Of a stretch of 64,000 nt of DNA, positions 46,275 to 55,660 are shown piece by piece. The notes under the pieces were generated by a model, which saw nothing but the letters and a program-made list of their open reading frames with translations, searched no databases and was not told the DNA's origin. The first letter of the stretch is position 1, and each line of letters begins with the position of its first letter. This DNA is from Cellvibrio sp. 79 (GTDB lineage Bacteria > Pseudomonadota > Gammaproteobacteria > Pseudomonadales > Cellvibrionaceae): contig MVDH01000001.1 of the NCBI GenBank assembly GCA_003056245.1, forward strand, positions 2,283,036 to 2,347,035, given 5' to 3'. The translations under genes were made by a program, and so were the position numbers.

Positions 46275-47639
46275 GTGGCACTTACGATATGGGTACGATT
46301 TCTGATTGCTCAGGACCAACAAATTGCCGCTGCAAAAATTGTGGCGGAACTGACACAGCGTGGAATAAAAATACACAGCGCCGAATCGGGGATAACAGAA
46401 GGTGTTGGATTGGTGATTTTTGATCAGTTCTCCGAGGAACTCATCAAACTGGTTTCCGGCGAATCCCATCATTACAAAAATCGACTCCTGGCAATTCATT
46501 GCAATAAATTGACGCCTGACCATGCGCGCTCATTAATGCAATCCGGTGCAACGGATATTCTAGGTTTACTGAATTCCGAATCTATCATCGATGAGATCCT
46601 TGCGCGTATTTTGCGGTGGGAAGCAGTCGATAATCTGCTTGAATCGCCGTACATAAAATCGAATCTGATTGGTGAAAGCCCCGCGTGGAAAAATGTACTG
46701 CGACAACTGGTGGAGGTTTCCCATTTCACCGATGCGCCGGTACTCATCCAGGGCGAAAGCGGTACCGGTAAAGAGTTGGTTGCGCGCCTCGTGCATGAAT
46801 TGGATCGACGCAAACAAAAAAAAGAATTGGTGGTATTGGATTGCAGCACAATTACACCGGAACTGTCGGGCAGCGAATTTTTTGGCCACGAACGCGGCGC
46901 ATTTACCGGCGCGGTTGCAGCGCGCGATGGTGCATTTGCGTTAGCTGATCAGGGAACATTATTTCTTGATGAGGTGGGTGAGCTTCCATTGCATTTGCAA
47001 ACCCAATTACTGCGTGTAATCCAGGAGCAAACCTATAAACGCGTGGGCGGAAATGTTTGGCAGCGCACGTCTTTTCGCCTGGTTTGCGCTACGAATCGCA
47101 ATTTATGGACACAAGTACAGAAAGGCGAATTCCGCGCGGATCTTTATTTTCGCCTGGCGAGTTTTGTTTGTCAGCTTCCGCCATTACACGAACGACAGGA
47201 AGATATTTTGCCACTTGCGCGCTATTTTTTACGCGCAGCATCTACACCGGATTACGTACTGGAACTCGACACCGCTGTTGAAGAATATTTATTAAATCGC
47301 ACTTACCCGGGCAATATCCGCGACTTGCGGCAAGTAGTAATGCGACTGATGTGCCGTCATGCCGGAAAAGGGACCATCACGCTGGGTTGCATTCCACCGG
47401 ATGATCGCGAGTATTGGTATCACCATCATGCTGTGTGGCATGAAGGTGGTTTCGAATTGGCAATACGGCGCGGCCTGATGCACGGCGCAGGATTAAAGGA
47501 TCTCAGCCGGATGGCGGAGGAAACGGCCATTCGCATTGCTGTTGAAGAAGCGGAAGGCAATCTGCAACAAGCCGCGTTGCGCCTCGGTGTCACTGATCGC
47601 ACGTTGCAATTGCGCCGCGCCGCGCGCCGCGAAGCCTAG
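46275..47639 (+). CDS. sigma-54-dependent transcriptional activator (bEBP), likely controlling the adjacent operon
   Basis: A 454-residue enhancer-binding protein. Residues 1-120 resemble a degenerate receiver domain without a clear phospho-acceptor. The AAA+ core has Walker A GESGTGKE (160-167), the sigma-54-contact loop GAFTGA (208-213) and Walker B TLFLDEVGE (228-236). The C-terminus (about 419-454) is a Fis-type helix-turn-helix (NLQQAALRLGVTDRTLQ). The start is GTG 46275, 5 nt after GGGAGG. It converges with the amidohydrolase gene with a 4-bp overlap. The operon's sigma-54 promoter and paired operators make it the obvious regulator. Confidence 0.9.
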   Translation: MALTIWVRFLIAQDQQIAAAKIVAELTQRGIKIHSAESGITEGVGLVIFDQFSEELIKLVSGESHHYKNRLLAIHCNKLTPDHARSLMQSGATDILGLLNSESIIDEILARILRWEAVDNLLESPYIKSNLIGESPAWKNVLRQLVEVSHFTDAPVLIQGESGTGKELVARLVHELDRRKQKKELVVLDCSTITPELSGSEFFGHERGAFTGAVAARDGAFALADQGTLFLDEVGELPLHLQTQLLRVIQEQTYKRVGGNVWQRTSFRLVCATNRNLWTQVQKGEFRADLYFRLASFVCQLPPLHERQEDILPLARYFLRAASTPDYVLELDTAVEEYLLNRTYPGNIRDLRQVVMRLMCRHAGKGTITLGCIPPDDREYWYHHHAVWHEGGFELAIRRGLMHGAGLKDLSRMAEETAIRIAVEEAEGNLQQAALRLGVTDRTLQLRRAARREA

Positions 47640-48412
47640 GCAGAATGTTTTTGCGTTGCTATCGATATTTGGCGCGGACCGGGGCGCTGTAAACCGGTTA
47701 AACGCAAAAAATTTCCGCCTAACACCAACGCTTGATCAGCAGGCGACAACCCCATGGCGTTAACCTTGGCCAACTCCACACCGGGATGCAACCATGGCCC
47801 ATCACTACCGAACAATATTTTTTGCGCACCACAGCGCTCAACCACACGCATTAACAAATCAAAAAAACGCACGCCGGAAGTATCAGTATATAAATTGGGA
47901 TAGGCTTCCAGACGTTGCAAAAACGCCGTTTGCGAGCGCCATTTTTCGGCGAAACTGGAGAGGTGCGGCACAATAAAATTAATATCGGGATAATCGCGCG
48001 CCAACCAATCCAGCACATTTAATTCTGTTTCCACATCGTAAAGAATCGGCACGTTAAACGTTCGTGCCGCTTCACAAATTTCACGCGAAATTCGCGCATC
48101 GTGGCGATGGACTTTAATGCCTACAAAACCATATTCCTCCACTGCTGTTTTCAGCATCGAAAAAATGCGTCCTTTATCACGCTGTGCATGCAAATAACAC
48201 AGGCCCATCAAGCGTTCGGGATATTGTTTGACGAAGCGCGCCACCATGCGATTGGCTTGTGCGTAATCATCGTGAAAATTGGCGAACACTACGCTATGGG
48301 TGATGCCCGCTGCTTGCGCGCGTTGCAAGTAACGCGCAAGCAGTGATGCGCCGGTCCAGGGATCTTCCAGACCAAAACCGGCAACGCCATGGCAGTGGGA
48401 ATCGATAATCAT
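47636..48412 (-). CDS. amidohydrolase-family TIM-barrel metal hydrolase
   Basis: A 258-residue COG2159-type hydrolase: N-terminal metal pair DSHCHG, GIKVHRH, the HLSSF barrel-strand His, and C-terminal FGSDGPW with the catalytic Asp. No signal peptide. Last gene of the seven-gene operon, overlapping the preceding stop by 4 bp (ATGA). Substrate unknown; decarboxylases and lactonases share this fold. Confidence 0.82.
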   Translation of the reverse strand: MIIDSHCHGVAGFGLEDPWTGASLLARYLQRAQAAGITHSVVFANFHDDYAQANRMVARFVKQYPERLMGLCYLHAQRDKGRIFSMLKTAVEEYGFVGIKVHRHDARISREICEAARTFNVPILYDVETELNVLDWLARDYPDINFIVPHLSSFAEKWRSQTAFLQRLEAYPNLYTDTSGVRFFDLLMRVVERCGAQKILFGSDGPWLHPGVELAKVNAMGLSPADQALVLGGNFLRLTGLQRPGPRQISIATQKHSA

Positions 48413-49686
48413 GGTGCAACTCCAGCAACATGCAATTGGTTATCGCGACGCAGCCAACGTCCGCTCGTAGTTGTTGATTTTCGTGTTTGTTTGCAACCTG
48501 AGCACGAACAACCGGGGGCGCAGGTTTGTGATCCACATTGGCAAGGTGAGGAACCGCATGATTGGCAGGCATTTTTTGTGCAGCGATTACAGGTGCATTT
48601 TTTTGTCGATTGGCAAGAACAGCGTTTTTCAATATTAACGGGTGTACCAAACGGCTGAATCTCCGCCTGTGCACTGAACACAGATCCTTTTTTCAGCTGC
48701 AAATTTTCTCCGGAAAAATGCTGGCGTGCATGAACCAGCAACGGCGATGAAGGGGGCAATATATTGCGAATAGTCACCCCGGAATTAATCGCTTGTGTAC
48801 CCACGGGACGACTACCTGACAGCAAGTATTTACTGTTATTTTTACCAACTTTCCTGAGCAGCTGGTCAAGCGCGCGCTCCACATGGCGATCAAGATTGTA
48901 GAAGCCATCAATAGTTGCCATATACACACGCAAGTTGCCCCAGGAGCATTGGTTGGGCCACTGATTGCTCGGCTTCAGGTAAGCGGCAAAGCGACTGCGA
49001 AATTCTTCAGCAATCCCCACTTTTAAAATACAATCGGTCTTACAGGACGAGCAAATCCCCGCGGCTTTTTTTGAACCGGATTTAGCATCGCCAATCATAA
49101 TGTACACACCACCTTGATGCTGACCGACGCGCTGTATCGCTTTATCAAGTGGATGTAAATAACTATTGCCATGTTTGATCCATCCCAACGTGATATCAAA
49201 TTTCGCTTTATCGGGATGGCCAATTTCTTCTTGCGTTTGCCCTACTGCAGATTGCGAATCTGATTGTCGGCAAAATTCCTGCAACGCCCGCTCGGTATCC
49301 GGATCAATTAATCCATTTACGCGCACGCCCTGCTTGCGCTGGAAATCACGGATAGCGCTGCGTGTTTCGCGCCCGGCAATTCCATTCACCGGTAATCGCA
49401 AACCCGATTTGTGATTCAGGCAATCCTGGATCCAGCGAATTTTTTCACTGCCGCCGGATTCAATTGCGAAGGGTTCACTTGAATAAGGTTGCGCACCAAA
49501 ACCGCCGCGCGCCACATAAGGAATTATTGTTCGCGGGCGAAGACGAAGTGGACGTGTTGGATAGCGGGAAGAAGGGCGTTTTTTTGCAGCAGCTGCACTG
49601 CGCTGTTTACGGTTCGCCTCTGCTTCACCATTCCACTCATCAGCTAAAAATTCTGCTTCAAAATTGGTTTGAAACTCATCGCACAT
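48409..49686 (-). CDS. PGBD / GIY-YIG-like / Cys-rich protein with SGRW C-terminal tag
   Basis: A 425-residue protein. An acidic N-terminus (EFLADEWNGEAE) is followed by a basic stretch, a PGBD_1-type peptidoglycan-binding module (about 82-137, IQDCLN...GIAGRETRSAIRDFQRKQG) and a GIY-YIG-like nuclease region (about 193-280). The latter has GVYIM, LKVGIAEEFRSRF and a downstream VERAL Glu. A Cys-rich tail (about 356-398) comes next, then the SGRWLRR C-terminal motif shared with both 218-residue proteins of the operon. This combination suggests an exported nuclease effector, but the nuclease call is by motif only and no immunity gene is evident. Confidence 0.68.
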   Translation of the reverse strand: MCDEFQTNFEAEFLADEWNGEAEANRKQRSAAAAKKRPSSRYPTRPLRLRPRTIIPYVARGGFGAQPYSSEPFAIESGGSEKIRWIQDCLNHKSGLRLPVNGIAGRETRSAIRDFQRKQGVRVNGLIDPDTERALQEFCRQSDSQSAVGQTQEEIGHPDKAKFDITLGWIKHGNSYLHPLDKAIQRVGQHQGGVYIMIGDAKSGSKKAAGICSSCKTDCILKVGIAEEFRSRFAAYLKPSNQWPNQCSWGNLRVYMATIDGFYNLDRHVERALDQLLRKVGKNNSKYLLSGSRPVGTQAINSGVTIRNILPPSSPLLVHARQHFSGENLQLKKGSVFSAQAEIQPFGTPVNIEKRCSCQSTKKCTCNRCTKNACQSCGSSPCQCGSQTCAPGCSCSGCKQTRKSTTTSGRWLRRDNQLHVAGVAP

Positions 49687-49723
49687 GATTCACCTCCAGG
49701 TGATATCGGTGTTGCCTATTGAT

Positions 49724-50806
49724 TCAACTATTTACGCGTTTCTTGCCGCGCGATTTCAGTATCGCCCCCAGACTCTCCACACAGGCATCTATATCGCTGG
49801 CACTGTGGCGGGCGTTGATGACAAACCCCAATCGAGCCGGAGAATCGGCGCGTGATTTGAGTAATAAGGTCTTTATGTGTTGTTGCTCCAGTGCCTCTTG
49901 CAAACTAATCGCCGATACTCCCGGTGGTGCCAGTGTTTGCACGGGAAATAAACCACCATCAACACTAATGTCCAATCGCCCCAACCCCTGACGAAAATGC
50001 AAAATGTTTTCCGCAAGCTGCGCCCGCAGCTGATCGCCATACCGGATATTGACGGCGAGCGCCCGGGCAGCGGCCTGGATAACGGCGACTGACGGCGGAC
50101 TGCAATGCAAACGGCTCAGGCTCCCCGCCTTAAAACGCTGGATCAAACGCTGGCTGCCAGACAAAGCCGCCACCGGAGCGCCAAACGCCTTGGCAAGTGA
50201 TGCACCTATCAGCAAATCCGCCCCCGTTAATCCCAAATACCCTGGTACTCCGCCGCCGCCATAACCATAAGGCCGTCGCTTATCCGGATTACGCCCCAAC
50301 AAACCCAATGCCTGGGTGTCATCGATCAGCAGCAAACCACCAAAATGACGGACGATTTCCAGATATTCACCCAGTGGAGCAACTTGGCCCGTCGCCGGAC
50401 AAATTCCGTCAGCAACCACCAGCGGACGCAGGCCTTCGCGCGCACCTTGCGCCAATTGCCAGAGCAAATCGCGCGGGTCGCGTCGGGCGAAAGAGCGCAA
50501 GGGAATGCCGCGCAAGATCGCGCGCTCCGCGCCCCAGCGGGTGATGGGGTAATTGGCGTCATCCAGGTAAATAGCGCTTCCCGCCGTCGCAAAACACTCA
50601 AACGCGTCCACAAACAAATGCAGGGTGGAGGGCAATAACACCGAGGCTTCCATACCCTGCAGTTGACTCAGGTTTGCCGCCACCTGCCCAGCACCAGGCG
50701 GCTCCTCCAGAATGGCAGGACGCCCGAGGCTAAGCTGCTCCCAACCCTTGAGCTGGTGGCTGGCGTGGCCCAACCCCAGATAAAGCGCAGACGTAAAATC
50801 AGGCAT
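49724..50806 (-). CDS. PLP-dependent aminotransferase/synthase, BioF (KAPA synthase)-like
   Basis: A 360-residue fold-type I PLP enzyme of the alpha-oxoamine synthase group. The cofactor Asp lies in LIDDTQALG (162-168) and the Schiff-base Lys206 in GASLAKAFG. It lacks the usual N-terminal 30 residues of BioF and no bio genes are near. An amino-acid/acyl condensation or a modification step for the operon's products is inference. Confidence 0.75.
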   Translation of the reverse strand: MPDFTSALYLGLGHASHQLKGWEQLSLGRPAILEEPPGAGQVAANLSQLQGMEASVLLPSTLHLFVDAFECFATAGSAIYLDDANYPITRWGAERAILRGIPLRSFARRDPRDLLWQLAQGAREGLRPLVVADGICPATGQVAPLGEYLEIVRHFGGLLLIDDTQALGLLGRNPDKRRPYGYGGGGVPGYLGLTGADLLIGASLAKAFGAPVAALSGSQRLIQRFKAGSLSRLHCSPPSVAVIQAAARALAVNIRYGDQLRAQLAENILHFRQGLGRLDISVDGGLFPVQTLAPPGVSAISLQEALEQQHIKTLLLKSRADSPARLGFVINARHSASDIDACVESLGAILKSRGKKRVNS

Positions 50807-50818
50807 ACACGCCCCCCT

Positions 50819-52888
50819 TCAACGGGGAGCGTGCTGGGTCGCCAGGCGTTTGCGTAACAGCACCGACGGCATGGTGAAATCCACTCCATCGGTCGCACTC
50901 AAGTCCACACCAGTTACTGCACGATAGGCATGGATATAGCTCTGAATATGCGGACGCAGTAAATCGGCCCAGCCTTTGGCTTCGTCTTCGTTGGTGACTT
51001 CGTACCAGTTATGCCACCGAATGGTCAGCAGGATTTGTTCGCCGAGCACACCGAGATCACGGAAATGGGTCACGGGTACATCAGACCAGCCTTGCAAGGT
51101 TTTCATGGTGTCTACTTGCGGCATCCAGGCTTCTTTGTGCGGCACCATCACACGGCTTTGCAGAAAGTCGCGAATTTCAGGACGGGACAAAATCCATTCC
51201 TGCATCAACATTTCCACACGCGATGTCCAGGCTAAATCACCAAATTGGTTATGCGCACCATGGGCAAGAATCAAATTCAATTCCTGGATTGCATGCAGCA
51301 TCGGGTAACCATCAGGGTCCACAGTGGTGTCCTGTTTCGCCCGGAAATAATCCGCGCATTTATTTAACAAGTTGTGGAAGGCTTCCAAAAATTTGGAGCG
51401 TGTATCAGCGGGGCGCAAATTGGAAACTGCTTTGCCGTAAAGTTCCAAACCGTATTGATGTTGATATTCGTAGGCGCGACGCTTAATAGAAAGGCGATCA
51501 CGTTCTTCTTCCACATACCCCCAAAGAATATTATTCAGCGGGCGCAACGGATCAATTTCTACATGTGCTAATGGATCGCGCTCACCAGGTGCGCGTAAAT
51601 TCTGGAAGCGTCGACTGACGGCGTTGATGGTTTGGACCAGCATTGCTTCTTCGTGCCAGTAATTCCAGATCAACTCCATAAAGCAGGGATTATTTACACG
51701 CGAGCGAATTAATATATCGGTGCAAAACCGAGGATCTTTTGTTTTATTTGGTACCGAATAATCCGGTAACGCGGTATCAACAATATGTTGAATGTAAGAC
51801 TTGCGATGCTCACCCAAATAATTGCCAAATAATGCCCCCCATTCACCCTGTGGAACACGAGAATAATCTCCCAAATCAAGGTTCTTATGCAACGGCAGTT
51901 TTAATGATCCACCTTGCTCAATAGTGATGCTGCCGTTGAGCAATAAAAAAATTTCAGTTGCTGTCTTTAACAATTCATAAGAACCAACGCCAAAATTAAA
52001 CATCTCGTTTTTCATTCGATTTAGCTTCGTCGTGTAGGACGACTCAAATGTCTCACTAGACGAGTCAACACACAGAACATTTTTGATAAATTCTTGATAC
52101 GCACCAAATTCAATAGACTTACTGCTATTTAGCAGATGAACAAAAAATGCAATTGGCTCGGTGGGTTTCGCTACTTTGCGTGTGTGTGAAACTAAAACAT
52201 TTCCAGAGCTGGCTTTGGCCGGATCTTCTATCACTTCGACTTTACGCACTGATCTCAGTTTCAATGTTTTGATGTCTGAAGGCAGATGCTTTTGCGCATG
52301 GCCGGCCGGTGAGTTGTTGGTAACTGTAGGTGTCGACGTACCACAAAAAGAAATTTTTGTGTTGGAGTCGCCAGGAACCTCAACATCTATTGGATAAGAA
52401 TGTATTCCTTTGGTATCGGATAAATACGGTTTCGAGCCCTTACTGGTAATTTCCTCATTACGACCAACATCAAAAATTTTGGATCCGGTATAACCAGAAG
52501 TTGCATTTAATTTTATTTGACCGCCAATAAAATAAAACTCCTGGTCAGGATCAATACTGCTTCCAATGTCGGTGGATATTTTCCACTCTACTGTAATATT
52601 TCCATAGGTAACATCTCCACCGGAGCTACCCTGCGAACCCACAATAATACTGTCATAAGCTCCATTTTTATCGTAGGGAAATACCACTAGATAATCGTCC
52701 GCTCCCTGAGTGGGAAGGACATTAATTTCACCCGCCACCATGTCATATCTACTGAATTCGCCATGGAAAATCTTTTTACCAGAATGCTGATCAAGGGCTA
52801 ACGGAATAACAGCAACCGATCCACCCAGGATGTCTAACTGTTTTTTTGTAGTGTCCAACATGATTAACTTGATTTTTATTCCACTCAT
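50819..52888 (-). CDS. large unrecognised protein of the sigma-54 operon
   Basis: A 689-residue protein with no signal peptide or membrane segment. The first 230 residues look beta-rich with many Gly/Ser/Asp. The remainder is helical with well-conserved-looking stretches (RDPLAHVEIDPLRPLNNILWGYVEEER, RRAYEYQHQYGLELYG, GAHNQFGDLAWTSRVEMLMQEW). GGGAGG precedes ATG 52888. It lies between the metalloprotease-like gene (1 nt) and the PLP enzyme (12 nt). Function unknown; it is the largest and probably core component of the system. Confidence 0.7.
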   Translation of the reverse strand: MSGIKIKLIMLDTTKKQLDILGGSVAVIPLALDQHSGKKIFHGEFSRYDMVAGEINVLPTQGADDYLVVFPYDKNGAYDSIIVGSQGSSGGDVTYGNITVEWKISTDIGSSIDPDQEFYFIGGQIKLNATSGYTGSKIFDVGRNEEITSKGSKPYLSDTKGIHSYPIDVEVPGDSNTKISFCGTSTPTVTNNSPAGHAQKHLPSDIKTLKLRSVRKVEVIEDPAKASSGNVLVSHTRKVAKPTEPIAFFVHLLNSSKSIEFGAYQEFIKNVLCVDSSSETFESSYTTKLNRMKNEMFNFGVGSYELLKTATEIFLLLNGSITIEQGGSLKLPLHKNLDLGDYSRVPQGEWGALFGNYLGEHRKSYIQHIVDTALPDYSVPNKTKDPRFCTDILIRSRVNNPCFMELIWNYWHEEAMLVQTINAVSRRFQNLRAPGERDPLAHVEIDPLRPLNNILWGYVEEERDRLSIKRRAYEYQHQYGLELYGKAVSNLRPADTRSKFLEAFHNLLNKCADYFRAKQDTTVDPDGYPMLHAIQELNLILAHGAHNQFGDLAWTSRVEMLMQEWILSRPEIRDFLQSRVMVPHKEAWMPQVDTMKTLQGWSDVPVTHFRDLGVLGEQILLTIRWHNWYEVTNEDEAKGWADLLRPHIQSYIHAYRAVTGVDLSATDGVDFTMPSVLLRKRLATQHAPR

Positions 52889-52889
52889 A

Positions 52890-54227
52890 TCATCCTCCCG
52901 AGCTAACGCTCAATACAGGTTTTTGCAAAACAGTTTGTGAAACCGGACGCAGTGCGCATGCGGCTGAAACATCCAGCGTGCTGCGCAAAGCCCAGTGTGT
53001 AAGTAATTTGCCCAACACAGTGCTTTCTTCTTCCGGTGTTAATTGACCATCGGCGCGGGCCTGGCCGATGACGGCAAAAACCAGAGAGGGAGGAGCGCGG
53101 TACATTTGCGCCGGATCGCGGCGCCAGGTTTGGTAGAGAAGTTTCAGGCGGGAAGGTTGGCGCTCATCCAGCAGCATCACTTCCTTAAGCGAACCGCCGC
53201 GCAAGGATTGCGGGCGATGGTTTACCAGCAGATCGATAAACGTCGGGATATGCGCATCCAGTTTTTTCAATAATTCTGCTTTTTCCGGTTCCAAACCCGC
53301 CAGCGGGTAGTAGGAATTCCATTGCGCTTCCACCCTATCCCATTGCGGATGCAGATAAAGTGCACGCCCCAATGCGCAGCTCAACTTGACGCGAATCCAG
53401 GGCGCGGGATGGGGATCTTCCGTGTCTACGCGGAATACAAATGGACGTGGTAATCCCACAACACTCATCAGGCCGAGCGTTGATGCAACTCCCGCGCGAG
53501 CAACCGACCAGAAATCCGCCACTATCTCGGAGATCCAACGCTCCCACAATTGCCAGGCAGTTTGTTCAGGCCCTGCCGCACTTTGCTGTCGGCGCAAAAC
53601 CGGCCGCAGGGAGTTCACCAAATCCAGCAACGCAGCCGCTTGATGACCCACTTCATGAAATAACGACGACGCTATGCCATTGCCGATCATACGTTCACGC
53701 GGCACCCGGATAACCGCCACCGGATTTTCACCACCGCCCGGCAAGCGTGTACGCGCACGGCGAATAGCAGCACCAACGCCGCGATCCAGATAACAGATCA
53801 CCGGCGGGGACTGGTAATAGGCGCCGGGAAGATGCAAGGCATCCGCCGAGACCACGTCCAACCCGGACAACCAGACACCGGTTTCGTTTTCGCTGCGCTG
53901 GGTAATAACGTCGTTGAACAGATCAAATTTGTTGAGCACTGCATTGAACTGCAACCGCAGGAAAATAAAACGGCGATGCGCTTCTTCGGCGGTAGCGCCC
54001 TGCCCCGCCGGACTTTTTAACCATTGCGAGAAATTGGCGGCACGCCTGCGCAACTCACTTCGCCCCTGAGCCAACACCTGCTCAATGGCTGTTTGGGATT
54101 CCGGCAGCAAACCGGCAGCGGGCAACATGGTTTCCTGCAATGCGAAGGATTTAACCCTGCCCAACCGGGTTAGCAGGGCGCGGGTCTCCTGTTCCAGGAA
54201 CAAAGCGGTAGGTGCAGGGAGTGCCAT
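52890..54227 (-). CDS. putative zinc metalloprotease (HExxH) of the sigma-54 operon
   Basis: A 445-residue protein with HEVGH (191-195) and a downstream EIVADFW (234-240) that could supply the third metal ligand, the gluzincin-like pattern. No signal peptide or membrane anchor. GGAG lies about 9 nt before ATG 54227; the frame to 54275 runs into the preceding gene. It starts 5 nt after the second 218-residue gene. It could process the operon's tagged proteins; the family is otherwise unrecognised. Confidence 0.65.
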   Translation of the reverse strand: MALPAPTALFLEQETRALLTRLGRVKSFALQETMLPAAGLLPESQTAIEQVLAQGRSELRRRAANFSQWLKSPAGQGATAEEAHRRFIFLRLQFNAVLNKFDLFNDVITQRSENETGVWLSGLDVVSADALHLPGAYYQSPPVICYLDRGVGAAIRRARTRLPGGGENPVAVIRVPRERMIGNGIASSLFHEVGHQAAALLDLVNSLRPVLRRQQSAAGPEQTAWQLWERWISEIVADFWSVARAGVASTLGLMSVVGLPRPFVFRVDTEDPHPAPWIRVKLSCALGRALYLHPQWDRVEAQWNSYYPLAGLEPEKAELLKKLDAHIPTFIDLLVNHRPQSLRGGSLKEVMLLDERQPSRLKLLYQTWRRDPAQMYRAPPSLVFAVIGQARADGQLTPEEESTVLGKLLTHWALRSTLDVSAACALRPVSQTVLQKPVLSVSSGG

Positions 54228-54232
54228 GGCGA

Positions 54233-54889
54233 TCACACTCCAAACAGAATGATGCGATTGCCTTTGCGCACCCACCGGCCGGATTGCCCGCCCGCCGCGC
54301 GCGCTCCCGTTTGCCCGCTACCGCGAATAAACCCGGGCGCAAAGCGTTGTGCGGCCTGGTTGGTCGCCTGTTGCACAATGCTGGCGGGGTTACTGCCGGT
54401 GGCGGTCGATGCGTTTTTCACCGCATCTGCAGCAAAACGCACATATTGCTTGGCCAGCTCGAAGGATTCGTCCTCATGACTCAAACCTTCAGTTTCCAGG
54501 CCCAGCAAAGAGCCAGCACCAGAGCCAATACGCTCACCCCATTTAGCGCCGGTATCGCCACCAAAATGGCGTCCTACAGACCCGCCCACAATCGGGAGCG
54601 CCTTTTTTGCGGCGTCCTTCAATACGCCACCCAACGCTTGACCAACCGGGGACTTAATCGCCGCACCCGCCGCACTGGCGGCCTTGCGAATAAACCCGCC
54701 CAGGAAGTGATTCAGCTCTGCCTCATTGGTCACTTCAAGCAGCTCGGACGCCAACTCAAGAACCTCGGCCTCACCAAATACTTCCCCGCTTTCCCCGCTC
54801 CACTCATGCGCGGAAAACTCAAAGTTTTCGCTTTCAAACGCTTCGGTTTCAGGGGTGTATTCCATAAATGTGCGATCTATATCGTGCAT
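54233..54889 (-). CDS. 218-residue acidic/Gly-rich tagged protein (paralogue B)
   Basis: Starts with an acidic, aromatic N-terminus (FEFSAHEWSGESGEVF), followed by a helical segment VLELASELLEVTNEAELNHFLGGFIRKAA. A hydrophobic Ala/Gly-rich core (about 78-130) that could insert into or pack against membranes comes next. The C-terminus is SGRWVRKGNRIILFGV. It is the same length as, and clearly paralogous to, the gene just upstream. AAGGAG precedes ATG 54889. I know no named family. Confidence 0.7.
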   Translation of the reverse strand: MHDIDRTFMEYTPETEAFESENFEFSAHEWSGESGEVFGEAEVLELASELLEVTNEAELNHFLGGFIRKAASAAGAAIKSPVGQALGGVLKDAAKKALPIVGGSVGRHFGGDTGAKWGERIGSGAGSLLGLETEGLSHEDESFELAKQYVRFAADAVKNASTATGSNPASIVQQATNQAAQRFAPGFIRGSGQTGARAAGGQSGRWVRKGNRIILFGV

Positions 54890-54904
54890 GGCATCTCTCC
54901 TTAT

Positions 54905-55561
54905 TTACACGTTCAACAGAACGATATTGCGACCGCGGCGAATCCAGCGGCCGCTGTTGCTGCTCTGGCTACGACGGGGACTGGACGTAGCGGCGCCGCC
55001 AGACAACAAGCCGGGAGCCAGCACTCGGGTAGATTGCACAGCCGCATTTTGGGCCGCGATTTGGGGATTAGTGTTGCCCGGTGCAGCCAATGCATTTTTG
55101 ACGGTATCGCCCGCAATACGCACAAATTGTTTGGCACCTTCAAATTCGCGATCTTCCTGATTCAATAACTCCGCCTCCAACCCCAGCGCACTACCGGCAT
55201 AACCGGCGAGACTGCTGCCAATCTTCGCCCCCAGAGGGCCGCCCACAAAACCGCCCAACGCCCCACCGGCAATGGGCAATGCTTTTTTGGCGACCGTTTT
55301 CAATACACCACCCAAAGCCTGGCCGATCGGTGAACGCGCCACTTTGCCGATGGCACCGGCCGCTCTTTTTACTAATTTACCGAGGAAATAATTGAGCTCC
55401 TCCTCGTTGTTGATCTCGAGCAATTCAGCCGTTAGCTCCAGCAGCTCACCTTCATTAAAAACTTCGCCACTGCTCGCAAACTCTTCTTCATATTGAAATT
55501 GCTCTCCTTCAAATACATTGGCTTCCGCGTTGAATTCAAAAGCGTTTTCTTGCTGGTACAT
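54905..55561 (-). CDS. 218-residue acidic/Gly-rich tagged protein (paralogue A), first gene of operon
   Basis: N-terminus rich in Glu, Phe and Tyr (about residues 1-45), then ELTAELLEINNEEELNYFLGKLVKRAAG, a Gly/Ala-rich hydrophobic core (ALPIAGGALGGFVGGPLG, about 92-120), a variable Ala/Ser tail and C-terminal SGRWIRRGRNIVLLNV. ATG 55561 has GGAGG. It is the first gene downstream of the sigma-54 promoter. The core recalls glycine-zipper or bacteriocin-like segments; this is only a resemblance. Confidence 0.7.
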   Translation of the reverse strand: MYQQENAFEFNAEANVFEGEQFQYEEEFASSGEVFNEGELLELTAELLEINNEEELNYFLGKLVKRAAGAIGKVARSPIGQALGGVLKTVAKKALPIAGGALGGFVGGPLGAKIGSSLAGYAGSALGLEAELLNQEDREFEGAKQFVRIAGDTVKNALAAPGNTNPQIAAQNAAVQSTRVLAPGLLSGGAATSSPRRSQSSNSGRWIRRGRNIVLLNV

Positions 55562-55660
55562 GATGTTTCCTCCAAGTGATCAAATGATTTGTTCAGTCGG
55601 AATTAGCCTTGCCCAACATCAGCATTGGAAAATCCCTTCAGATAACTGCATAGGGACTAG

